NCBI RefSeq assembly: GCF_032463525.1
Contig: NZ_CP135971.1
Location: 4,402,001-4,466,000, forward strand
DNA: 64,000 nucleotides
Direction of reading: 5' to 3'
Source: Pseudomonas sp. DTU_2021_1001937_2_SI_NGA_ILE_001
GTDB taxonomy: Bacteria > Pseudomonadota > Gammaproteobacteria > Pseudomonadales > Pseudomonadaceae
Positions 39,910-47,570 of the stretch are shown in pieces; the stretch's first letter is position 1, and every line of letters starts with the position of its first letter. The position numbers and the translations under genes are program-made. Below the pieces are notes generated by a model, which worked only from the letters and a program-made list of their open reading frames with translations, ran no database searches and had not been told where the DNA came from.

Positions 39910-40392
39910 ATGGCAGACGCGATTGACCTCAGGATTCTGGGCCGGCTGCAGAAGGATTGCACCCAGAGCCTTGAGCTGCTCAGTGACAACGTGGGGCTGT
40001 CGGCCACCAGTTGCTACCGGCGCATCAAGCGCTTGGAAGACAACGGCGTGATTCGCGCCCGAGTGGCGGTGTTGGACGAGAAGAAGCTGGGGCTGCAAGT
40101 GACCGCGATGTTCATGATCAAGCTGGACAAGGACACGCCCGACATCGACCGGCGCATGCAGCAGATCCTGGCCACCCGGCCCGAGGTGCAGGAGTGTTAT
40201 CTGGTCACCGGGGAGTTCGATTTCGTCATGATGACCAAGTTGCGTGATGCCAATGAGTACACCGACTACATCTATCACTTTCTGGAGACCTATCGGGATA
40301 TCCCGATCAGGAACTACTCCTCGACCCTGGTGATTCGCACCGTGAAGAAATCCTTCGAACTGCCGCTCGGCGGACTGGAGCAGGCACAGTAG
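39910..40392 (+). CDS. AsnC/Lrp-family transcriptional regulator
   Basis: The 160-residue regulator has the Lrp helix-turn-helix (LDLRILGRLQKD-type start, then SDNVGLSATSCYRRIKRLED) and a C-terminal RAM effector domain (ECYLVTGEFDFVMMTKLRD). Such regulators sense amino acids or related small molecules and often control divergent genes; here that is the 161-aa/576-aa/cytochrome operon. AGGGAG is 11 bases before ATG 39910; an upstream in-frame GTG (39898) is possible. Confidence 0.88.
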   Translation: MADAIDLRILGRLQKDCTQSLELLSDNVGLSATSCYRRIKRLEDNGVIRARVAVLDEKKLGLQVTAMFMIKLDKDTPDIDRRMQQILATRPEVQECYLVTGEFDFVMMTKLRDANEYTDYIYHFLETYRDIPIRNYSSTLVIRTVKKSFELPLGGLEQAQ

Positions 40393-40449
40393 GGGCGCCT
40401 GGCTGGTTGGCGGGCGGCTCTGAGCCGGGTCGCCAGATCCGTTCCGGTT

Positions 40450-41184
40450 TCAGCCTGCGCGGCTGGACACGCTTCGGCTGGCCAACAGGCCCACTTCGAA
40501 GAGCATCCACATCGGCACCGCCAGCAGGGTCTGCGAGAACACGTCGGGCGGGGTGAGGATCATGCCGACCACGAAGCAGCCGACGATTACGTAGGCGCGG
40601 CTGCGCGCCAGGGTCTGAACATCGATCATGCCGGCCCAGACCACCAGGAAAGTCGCCACGGGAATCTGGAACGCCAGGCCGAAGGCCAGGAACAGCGCCA
40701 GGATGAAGTCCAGATACAGGGCGATGTCGGTCATCATCGCCACGCCCTCCGGGGTCACGCTGGCGAAGAACCCGAACATCATCGGGAACACCAGAAAGAA
40801 CGCGAAGGCCATGCCGCCATAGAACAGCGACACGCTGGCGATCATCAACAGCACCGCAATGCATCGCTCGCGGCGATACACCACCGGTGCCAGCAGGCCC
40901 CAGGCCTGATAGAGAATCACCGGCATGGCGATGAACAGCGCCAGCATCATGCTCAGCTTGAATGGCGCCATCAGCGGCGAGGTGACGCTGGTAGCGATCA
41001 TGCTCGCGCCCGCTGGCAGGTAGGCGCGCAACGGCGCGGAAATCGCCGTGTAGATCGTCTGTGCGAACGGAAACAGCGCGGCGAACACCACCAGAATCGC
41101 CAGCAGGCAGCGCAGCAGGCGCGTCCTGACCTGGCGCAGGTGGCCGACCACCGCCAAGGGCGTCTGGTATTCGATGGCCTTCAT
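40450..41184 (-). CDS. tatC: Twin-arginine translocase subunit TatC
   Basis: The 244-residue protein has six membrane helices. [14 protein letters not shown] replaces the usual N-terminal HLxELRxR, and [10 protein letters not shown] and [10 protein letters not shown] are typical later motifs. TatC is the receptor for folded proteins with RR leaders. It overlaps tatB by ATGA. The adjacent phoX and SoxB-like genes encode RR-leader proteins, suggesting this is a dedicated second Tat set, as in other P. putida strains. Confidence 0.93.
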   Translation of the reverse strand: MKAIEYQTPLAVVGHLRQVRTRLLRCLLAILVVFAALFPFAQTIYTAISAPLRAYLPAGASMIATSVTSPLMAPFKLSMMLALFIAMPVILYQAWGLLAPVVYRRERCIAVLLMIASVSLFYGGMAFAFFLVFPMMFGFFASVTPEGVAMMTDIALYLDFILALFLAFGLAFQIPVATFLVVWAGMIDVQTLARSRAYVIVGCFVVGMILTPPDVFSQTLLAVPMWMLFEVGLLASRSVSSRAG

Positions 41185-41465
41185 GGTGTGTGCTGTCCTT
41201 GGCTGGCCGGGGCTTGCGCATCCAGGCGAATGCCTTCGCGCAGTTCCTGTTCAAGCTTGAGCAGCGGCTGCTGGTCAAGCTCCTTGCGCAGCTGCTCGGC
41301 ATCCAGTTCGCGTTCGACCTGAGCCTTGATGCCGCCGAGCATGCGCTTGCCCTGGCCGATCCAGCGTCCGGCAGTGGCAGCAGCCTTGGGTAGCCGTTCA
41401 GGGCCCAGTACCAGCAGGGCGACGGTGCCGACCAGCAGCAGTTCGCTGAAACCGATCTCGAACAT
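41181..41465 (-). CDS. tatB: Twin-arginine translocase subunit TatB
   Basis: The 94-residue protein has [20 protein letters not shown] followed by GPERLP, the TatB signature with conserved Glu8, then an amphipathic helix and a charged tail. It sits with TatC at the substrate receptor site. The tail is short compared with E. coli TatB. It overlaps both tatA and tatC. Confidence 0.93.
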   Translation of the reverse strand: MFEIGFSELLLVGTVALLVLGPERLPKAAATAGRWIGQGKRMLGGIKAQVERELDAEQLRKELDQQPLLKLEQELREGIRLDAQAPASQGQHTP

Positions 41466-41692
41466 CAGTGCTTGTTATCCACAGGCGACTGTGGCGCGCG
41501 ATTGGCGTCGTTCAGGCTCGCGGTGCGGGCCATGTTGTCGTCGCCCTTGGGGTCATCGCTGCCCATGGAGTTACGAAAACCCTTGATGGTTTCGCCCAGG
41601 TCCGAGCCCAGGGTCTTCAGGCGTTTGGTGCCAAACAGCATGAACACCAGCAGAAAAACGATCAGCAGTTGCCAGATTCCGATACCACCCAT
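41465..41692 (-). CDS. tatA: Twin-arginine translocase subunit TatA
   Basis: The 75-residue pore-forming subunit has a single N-terminal helix ([16 protein letters not shown]), the FGTKRLK hinge and an amphipathic helix, then a polar tail. It is the first gene of tatABC, divergent from gspK. The shared upstream region contains a possible PhoB site. Confidence 0.93.
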   Translation of the reverse strand: MGGIGIWQLLIVFLLVFMLFGTKRLKTLGSDLGETIKGFRNSMGSDDPKGDDNMARTASLNDANRAPQSPVDNKH

Positions 41693-41748
41693 GTGCAGCG
41701 CTCCAGGTCATTGATTTACAACGTGAGCAGGCATCTTGCCGGGGCTTT

Positions 41749-41766
41749 GTGACGCCTGCGTGACGT
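41749..41766 (-). promoter_or_regulatory. Weak candidate PhoB box upstream of tatABC
   Basis: Read leftward, ACGTCAC-GCAG-GCGTCAC is a direct repeat with 11-base periodicity, keeping the GTCA core of the CTGTCAT half-sites (about 5 of 7 positions each). It lies 57 bases upstream of tatA. Confidence 0.3.
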
Positions 41767-41838
41767 TTTTGCGTGCTTTACATGAGCCTGCAACATTTGC
41801 TGTGTTGACTGATGCCTCGCAGCACGGGAGCGGGCGGG

Positions 41839-42795
41839 ATGAGCGACGGCAACACACAGAAAGGCGCGGCGCTGCTGATGGTGCTGGTCGCCCTGGCAAT
41901 GCTGGCTGGCGGCTTGACCTGGCTGGCGCAGCAGGGGCGTGAGGAGGTGGAGGGCGTACGGCTGGTGCAACAGCGCATCCAGGCCCGCGCCATCGAAAAG
42001 GCCGCCCTGGCCTTCACCGAGCAGGCGCTCAAGGACCCTCTGTGGCGGGCCAGCCCGATGTTCTGGCAGGCGCTGCGTGGCCAGCCGCTGAGCTACGACT
42101 TCAAGGGCGGGCGTTCGAGCATCCGCATCATCGACCTGCACACCTGTTTCAACGTCAACAGCCTGATCGGCCCCGAGGCCGAGCGCGCCCGCGGGCAGCT
42201 GCTGCATCTGCTGGGTGGCGACATGGCCGCCCAGCGTTACGCCGACAGCCTCAGCGACTGGCTGGACAACGATCACCAGACGCGCCTGATGGGCGCCGAG
42301 AACCACGAATATGCTCGTGTGTCGCCGCCACGCCTGGCCGCCGATCAGCCGATGGCGGATATCAGCGAACTGGGCCTGCTGCCCTTGCCGTTGCCTGCGC
42401 TTGCTGCAGCAGTGTGTGCCCTGCCGGACGCCGAGGGTTGGCGCCTGAACGCCAACGCCCTGAGCCTGACGCACCTGCCATTGCTCGAGGCGCTGTACCA
42501 GGGCGAGGTGCCCCGCGCCCAGCTCACCCGCCTGATCACCGCACGCCCCGCCGGTGGCTACAAGGACGCCAGCGACCTGCGCCAGGCGTTCGGCACCGTC
42601 GACGACGCCACCTTCGCGCGCTTGAGCGAGGGGCTGCTGCTCAACGGCGACCATTTCCTGCTGCAGATCGAAACCCGCCTTGACGACCAGGTGTTCCGCA
42701 GCCAGTACCGTGTCCAGGCCCGCGGCGTGGTCAAATGGCACAGCCGCGTACCCGCGCAGCAGATGCGCGTGTGGGGGCGAGAGGTAGGGATGTAG
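41839..42795 (+). CDS. gspK: Type II secretion minor pseudopilin GspK (XcpX-like)
   Basis: The 318-residue protein has a prepilin leader ending KG before AALLMVLVALAMLAGGLTWL and a large C-terminal domain with paired helix-hairpin regions, typical of GspK, the pseudopilus tip subunit. GGAG is 8 bases before ATG 41839; an in-frame ATG at 41812 exists. Unusually it is not between gspJ and gspL but stands alone, divergent from tatA and separated from the other gsp genes by a repeat and phoX. Confidence 0.88.
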   Translation: MSDGNTQKGAALLMVLVALAMLAGGLTWLAQQGREEVEGVRLVQQRIQARAIEKAALAFTEQALKDPLWRASPMFWQALRGQPLSYDFKGGRSSIRIIDLHTCFNVNSLIGPEAERARGQLLHLLGGDMAAQRYADSLSDWLDNDHQTRLMGAENHEYARVSPPRLAADQPMADISELGLLPLPLPALAAAVCALPDAEGWRLNANALSLTHLPLLEALYQGEVPRAQLTRLITARPAGGYKDASDLRQAFGTVDDATFARLSEGLLLNGDHFLLQIETRLDDQVFRSQYRVQARGVVKWHSRVPAQQMRVWGREVGM

Positions 42796-42835
42796 CGAGC
42801 CTCGGTCGGGATACGAAGGCGCTACGGGAAGAACC

Positions 42836-43000
42836 GGCTTTAGTCGCAATACTGTTCGCTTAAGCGGCATGTGATCCGGTGGGAGCGGCTTTAGCCGCGA
42901 AAGCGCCAGGAAATTCACTGCATCTGGTGTGAACAGGCGGTCGCTTCGCGGCTGAAGCCGCTCCTACCCGGTCTAATCGAACAGTATTGCGGCTAAAACC
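42836..43000. repeat. REP pair nested inside a larger inverted repeat
   Basis: Two oppositely oriented Pseudomonas REP sequences (GGGAGCGGCTTTAGCCGCGA at 42881-42900; TCGCGGCTGAAGCCGCTCC at about 42946-42964) form a BIME-like palindrome. Outside them, GGCTTTAGTCGCAATACTGTTCG (42836-42858) is repeated in inverted orientation at 42978-43000 with 21 of 23 bases matching. The element fills most of the gspK-phoX gap, between convergent genes, where it could act as a transcription end. Confidence 0.85.
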
Positions 43001-43066
43001 GCAGGTATTCAGCGGCGCAAGCCGCGCCCACCGGGGTGGGGCGGTTTGCGCGAACGAGGCGGGGTA

Positions 43067-45118
43067 TCAGACGCCCAGCTCACCACCGTCGGCGCGCTGG
43101 ATCACCACGGTCGAGGAGCGCGGGCGCACCGTGCCGACGGTCACGTCGGTGGCCACCTGGGTGGACGGCCAGTTATCCGGGTGCTGGATATTGATGAACA
43201 CGCTCTTGTTGTCCGGGGTGAAGGTCACGCCGGTCACTTCGCAGCCATTGGGGCCGACGAAGAAGCGGCGCAGGTCGGCCTGGTTACTGGCGTTGACCGG
43301 TACCTGCTTGCCGTTGGCATCGACCAGGTTGCTGGGAATTACCGCCAGCATCTGGTCGTTGGTGTAGCTGGTGATGGTCGACTCGCCATTGTCGGTCTGG
43401 ATCCACAGGATGCCACGGCTATCGAAGGTCATGCCGTCGGGGCTGGCGAACTGGTTCAGTTCGGTCAGGCCGGAACGGTTGAGGTCGGCAGTGCCCGAGG
43501 CGTTGGCGCCGTAGACGAAGATGTCCCAGGTGAAGGACGTCTGGTTGTCGGCGTCATGCCAGCGGATCACGTGGCCGTGGCGGTTGGGCACGCGCGGGTT
43601 GGCCGGGTTGGCGGTGGTGCGGCTGGTGTTGTTGGTCAGGGTCAGGTACGCATCGCCGTTGAGCGGGTTTACGGCGGTCCACTCCGGGCGGTCCATCGGC
43701 GTGGCGCCCACGGCGTCGGCAGCGCCACGGGTATTGAGGATGATGCCCGGCAAGTCGGTGAACTTGGCGCCCAAGGTGCTGCCATCGGTGGTCGGCGAGG
43801 TCACGTCGAGCAGCAGCCAGGTGCCGGTGCCGTCGGCGTTGAACTTGGCCACATAGAGCTTGCCGCTGTCCATGTACTTGGCACCGGTGGCCAGGCGGTC
43901 GGTAGGGTTGGCGTCTGCCGCGCTCCACAAGGCGGTAGAGACGAACTTGTACAGGTACTCGTTCTGCGAGTCGTCACCCATGTAGAACACCACCGGCTTG
44001 CCTTCGGTCACCAGCCCTGGCCAGCAGCCTTCGTGACGGAAGCGGCCCAGGGCGGTGCGTTTGACCGGCGTGCTGGACGGGTTGTACGGATCGATCTCGA
44101 CGATGTAGCCGTAGGTGCTGGCTTCGTTGCGGTAGTCGGCCGTGGCACTGGCACCGGTGGGGGTGATGTCGAAGCGGGCGAACTCGTCGTTGACCTCAGA
44201 GCTGTCACCGGCCGCGGTTTCCCAACGGTAGTTGGTCTGCGAGGTGGCGACGCCGATGCGGCGCTGGTCGGCTGGCAAGGTGCCCTTGTTGATGAAGATG
44301 CCTGGCCAGTTCTCTTCACAGGTCAGGTAGGTGCCCCATGGGGTGTAGCCGTTACCGCAGTTGTTGTTGGTGCCACGGGTACGGGTGCCGTCTGCCGAGA
44401 ACTTGGTCTTCACGTGGTCGGTGCCACGCAGGGGGCCGGCAATGTTCATCACCGAAGCGGTTGTGAAGCGGCGGTTGAGCGGGTCGTTGTTGACGATCTG
44501 CCAGCGACCGTCGACCTTGCGCACGTGCATCACGCCGGCACCGTGGGCGTTGATTTCCTTGCGCACTTCTTCCACCGGGCGTTTGCCGCTGACCGTGGTG
44601 GCACCGTTGGGGTGCAGGGCGGCCTGGTCGATGTATTCGTAGTTGATGGCGATGATGCCGTCGGTGGAACTGCCATTGATCGGGAAGTAGCGGATGCCGT
44701 CATGGTGCATGCCCGCTGCGTTGGCCTGGTCGGTGGAAGTGTTGGTGCCGTCGCTCTTCCAGGGGTTGGCAGTGGCGTTGAACGGCGTGCCCCACGGCGC
44801 GAGGATGTGCGCGACGTAACCGGCGGCCACCACGCAGGCGTCGGTGCGCGAGCCGGGGATGGAGTTGAAGCCCAGCTTCAGCTTTGGCTGCTCGGGGGTT
44901 GGTGTGACCGGATCGGTCGGGGTCGCCGGCGCATCGTTGGAACTGCCGCCACCGCTGTCGAAGCAGCCGGTCAGGCCGGTGCCGGCGATCAGCGCGATGG
45001 CACCCGCCAGCCCACCACGAACCACGCTGCGGCGGCTGAGGTAGGTGTCGATCACCGACGCCATGGGTTCGTTGACGCTGGGGTTGCGGTTCAGGTTATC
45101 GCCGGTATCACGACTCAT
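43067..45118 (-). CDS. phoX: PhoX-family alkaline phosphatase (DUF839), Tat-exported lipoprotein
   Basis: The 683-residue protein has an extended N-terminal region, a twin-arginine signal (Arg29-Arg30 in LSRRSVVRGG) and a lipobox LTGC with Cys52. The mature part is a six-bladed propeller of the PhoX type with GYTPWGTYLTCEENW, MHHDGIRYFP and PDNKSVFINIQHP. PhoX is a calcium/iron phosphomonoesterase used under phosphate starvation. AAGGA precedes the ATG. It is flanked by tatABC and the type II genes; in P. putida KT2440 the Xcp system has been reported to export PhoX. Confidence 0.92.
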   Translation of the reverse strand: MSRDTGDNLNRNPSVNEPMASVIDTYLSRRSVVRGGLAGAIALIAGTGLTGCFDSGGGSSNDAPATPTDPVTPTPEQPKLKLGFNSIPGSRTDACVVAAGYVAHILAPWGTPFNATANPWKSDGTNTSTDQANAAGMHHDGIRYFPINGSSTDGIIAINYEYIDQAALHPNGATTVSGKRPVEEVRKEINAHGAGVMHVRKVDGRWQIVNNDPLNRRFTTASVMNIAGPLRGTDHVKTKFSADGTRTRGTNNNCGNGYTPWGTYLTCEENWPGIFINKGTLPADQRRIGVATSQTNYRWETAAGDSSEVNDEFARFDITPTGASATADYRNEASTYGYIVEIDPYNPSSTPVKRTALGRFRHEGCWPGLVTEGKPVVFYMGDDSQNEYLYKFVSTALWSAADANPTDRLATGAKYMDSGKLYVAKFNADGTGTWLLLDVTSPTTDGSTLGAKFTDLPGIILNTRGAADAVGATPMDRPEWTAVNPLNGDAYLTLTNNTSRTTANPANPRVPNRHGHVIRWHDADNQTSFTWDIFVYGANASGTADLNRSGLTELNQFASPDGMTFDSRGILWIQTDNGESTITSYTNDQMLAVIPSNLVDANGKQVPVNASNQADLRRFFVGPNGCEVTGVTFTPDNKSVFINIQHPDNWPSTQVATDVTVGTVRPRSSTVVIQRADGGELGV

Positions 45119-45496
45119 TCATCAGGTCCTTTTTTTGAAGTCAGGATTGGATAAGGAGACGCGGACTTTAGGTGGCGAGTGTGATGATTAGTTGGCAGTT
45201 TGGTTAAGTTATGCAACGGCTCGGCCTGTATATGTTTCAAGTTGTAACTGGTCTGACAAAAAGACGATCTTGCGAGTGGCCATATGCAAGCCACTGACCT
45301 GGATAGGGTTTTCCAGAGCGCCCGGCGCAGGGCGCTGTTATTCGTCATGGCTGATTTATTCAATGAAAGTTCCGTCTGATTATTTCCTACTTGCGCTCGT
45401 CATATGGCCGCCCGGTTGTAAAACTGCCATCAAACTGTCATTTGCCCTCGCCAATATGCCGCCCCTGTACTGCAACGGCCACAAGGTGCGCGAACG
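45119..45496. other. Divergent phoX / SoxB-like gene control region
   Basis: These 378 bases are clearly more AT-rich than the surroundings. They hold the promoter of phoX leftward and of the SoxB-like-gsp operon rightward. A near-perfect PhoB box lies at 45424-45441 for the rightward operon. I could not define a clear PhoB box on the leftward strand. No ORF is supported. Confidence 0.6.
45424..45441 (+). promoter_or_regulatory. PhoB box with correctly spaced -10
   Basis: CTGCCAT-CAAA-CTGTCAT matches the direct-repeat Pho box CTGTCAT-N4-CTGTCAT with one mismatch. CAATAT at 45452-45457 begins 11 bases after the box, the spacing expected when PhoB replaces the -35 element. The next gene starts at 45497 with AAGG 10 bases upstream. 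Confidence 0.75.
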
Positions 45497-47143
45497 ATGG
45501 TTTCAATGGGGCGGCGCGATGTTCTGGGATGGATGACGGTCGGTGCCATGGCGCCCTGGCTGTCGGCCTGCTCGACGCTGCCGAGTGCTGGCGGCAGCGG
45601 CGGCAGCCTGGACCTGCTGTACGTTGCCGATACCCTCGACGCACGCCAGCCCGGCCTGCCGGTGGTGCCCGCCACGCGCCTGGGGCCGGCAACGCGTATT
45701 GGCCAGGCACCCTGGATCAGCGGCCAGGACGCCCGCGCTGCTGGCAGTGTGGATGCCAGTCTCGCCGGGCTGCTGGATGCCAGCCTGGCCGGCCAGGTGC
45801 AAACCGGCGGTTATCCGGTGCTGGGTGCCGTGCTGCAGCGTCTGCGCCGTGAGGCGGGCGAGGGCAACAGCCTGACCCTGGAGAACGGCCAGTGCTGGAA
45901 TGGCAGCGGCCTGGCCTACCTGACCCAGGGTGTGTCTGGTGTGCAGGGCAGTGCGCTGCTGGGCAGCGAGGTGCGAGTCAGCAGTGACGAGCGCCTGCTG
46001 TGGCCCGAAGCCTGCGCCGGGTTGTACCGTCAGTTCGCCCAGCCGGTGCTGGGCGCGGGCCTGGAGCCTGGCCTGGCGCAGCGCCTCGGCACCCGGCCCG
46101 TGACATTTTTCAAGCGCGGGGGCGTGCGCATCGCCGTCGTCGGCATCACCGACCCCTATGCCCGTGACCAGAAGGCTTCACTGCGCCAGTGGCTGGACGC
46201 CCTGCGCCCGGCCTTCGAGCAGGCGCGCGCCGAAGCGGAGCTGGTGGTGGCCCTGGCTGACGTCGGCACCGGGCCGGGTCTGTGGCTGGCCGAGCGGGTC
46301 AGTCAGGTCGACCTGTTGCTCTGCGCCCGTGGCCAGGACTTCTGGCCGCAACCGGTGCAGGCCCTGCAGGCCTCCGGCAAGCGCGTGCCGGTGCTGTTCG
46401 GCGGCAGCCGAGCCAGCGGCGCGTTTCGCATTCGCTGCCAGCAGGCTGGCGGGCAATGGCAATTCACGGCGCAATTCCAGCCGGCCTTCGAGGGCGCCCT
46501 GGGCGTTTCGGAACAGGCCGAAGCCCAGCGCCTGCGCCAGCTGGTCCACCAGCAGCGCGCCGCGCATGCTGGCTGGCTCGACCAGCCGCTGGCGCGGGCA
46601 CCGGAGCACCTCTGGCGCCGCGATGTGCGTGGCGGCAATTGGGACCGCCTGCTGCACCAGGCCCTGTCCGACCAGTCCGAGCGTGCCGTGCTGCTGCCGG
46701 GCCTGCGCTACGACAGCCCGCTGCCCCGTGGGCAGATGATTACCCGCGAGCACCTGCTGAGCCTGACCGGTAGTTATCCGGCGCCGGTGGTCGAGGTCTC
46801 CGCCAGCCAGGTGCCGCAAGTGCTGGAGAATGCTGCCGAGCAGCTGTTCGGCGAGCCGTTGCTGCTGGACAACAGCCAGGACCTGCCGCGCTGGTTCGGT
46901 CACCCCTGGGAAATCACCTACAGCGCCAGCGGCCAGCGTGTCAGTGGCCTTGGCCAGCCGGCCGGTGCCTGCCGCACCTTCGGCCTGGGCTTCGATGCCC
47001 GTGCCGGCCAGCCGCTGTGGCAACACCTGGAAGCCTGGCTGCGCGAGCGGCCCGATAGTTGGCAACTGGCTGCACTGACACCGCCGCCCATGCGTTACGT
47101 GCAGGGGCACCCTGGCTGGCATCCGCGTGAGGTGGCCGGTTGA
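45497..47143 (+). CDS. SoxB-like 5'-nucleotidase-fold lipoprotein with degenerate metal sites
   Basis: The 548-residue protein has a Tat-type leader (Arg6-Arg7) and a lipobox LSAC with Cys25. Its domain order resembles SoxB/5'-nucleotidases: a metallophosphoesterase-like domain, then a C-terminal nucleotidase domain. The metal ligands appear lost: the DxH motif reads ADTLDA, the GDTWQGS motif reads GQCWNGS, and the SHN and GHTH motifs read ADVG and CARGQD. A Pho box precedes it and gspC overlaps its stop. Similar Xcp-linked Uxp-type phosphatase-like proteins exist in P. putida. It may be a binding protein or pseudoenzyme. Confidence 0.75.
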   Translation: MVSMGRRDVLGWMTVGAMAPWLSACSTLPSAGGSGGSLDLLYVADTLDARQPGLPVVPATRLGPATRIGQAPWISGQDARAAGSVDASLAGLLDASLAGQVQTGGYPVLGAVLQRLRREAGEGNSLTLENGQCWNGSGLAYLTQGVSGVQGSALLGSEVRVSSDERLLWPEACAGLYRQFAQPVLGAGLEPGLAQRLGTRPVTFFKRGGVRIAVVGITDPYARDQKASLRQWLDALRPAFEQARAEAELVVALADVGTGPGLWLAERVSQVDLLLCARGQDFWPQPVQALQASGKRVPVLFGGSRASGAFRIRCQQAGGQWQFTAQFQPAFEGALGVSEQAEAQRLRQLVHQQRAAHAGWLDQPLARAPEHLWRRDVRGGNWDRLLHQALSDQSERAVLLPGLRYDSPLPRGQMITREHLLSLTGSYPAPVVEVSASQVPQVLENAAEQLFGEPLLLDNSQDLPRWFGHPWEITYSASGQRVSGLGQPAGACRTFGLGFDARAGQPLWQHLEAWLRERPDSWQLAALTPPPMRYVQGHPGWHPREVAG

Positions 47144-47568
47144 GCCGCCTGCGCAGTGCCAGCCATCTGTTGCTGGTCGCCCTGTGCGGCTGGCTGGCGG
47201 CGCAATGCGTGCTGCAGCTCGCTGACGGCCAGGCCGTCGCAGCGCTGCCGTCGCCCCCTCTGGCAGCGCTGCCGCAGTTGCTCGACGGGCATTGGCATGG
47301 CCGCGCCGCGAACAGCGGCGAGCTGCCCCTGACCCGCCTGCCGGTGGAATACATCGGCAGTTTCAAGGCTCGCGAACTGGCCGCCACGGTGGTGGTGCTG
47401 CGCTTCGAACAGCGCCAGCGCACCCTCACGCGCGGCCAGCGCCTGGCGCCCGGCGTGGTGCTGCAGGACATCGACGAGCGCGGGCTGATCTTCGACAACC
47501 ATGGCCAGCGCGAGCGCCTGCCGTGGCCGGTGCAACGTCCTCCATTCGGCATCAAGCAACAGGGTTGA
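47140..47568 (+). CDS. gspC: Type II secretion inner-membrane protein GspC (XcpP-like), short form
   Basis: The 142-residue protein begins at TTG overlapping the previous stop (TTGA). One N-terminal helix (LLLVALCGWLAAQCVLQLA) is followed by the homology region (LPVEYIGSFKARELAATVVV; LAPGVVLQDIDERGLIF) that contacts the secretin. It is shorter than XcpP (about 235 residues) and lacks a C-terminal coiled coil or PDZ domain. Confidence 0.82.
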   Translation: MSRLRSASHLLLVALCGWLAAQCVLQLADGQAVAALPSPPLAALPQLLDGHWHGRAANSGELPLTRLPVEYIGSFKARELAATVVVLRFEQRQRTLTRGQRLAPGVVLQDIDERGLIFDNHGQRERLPWPVQRPPFGIKQQG

Positions 47569-47570
47569 AC

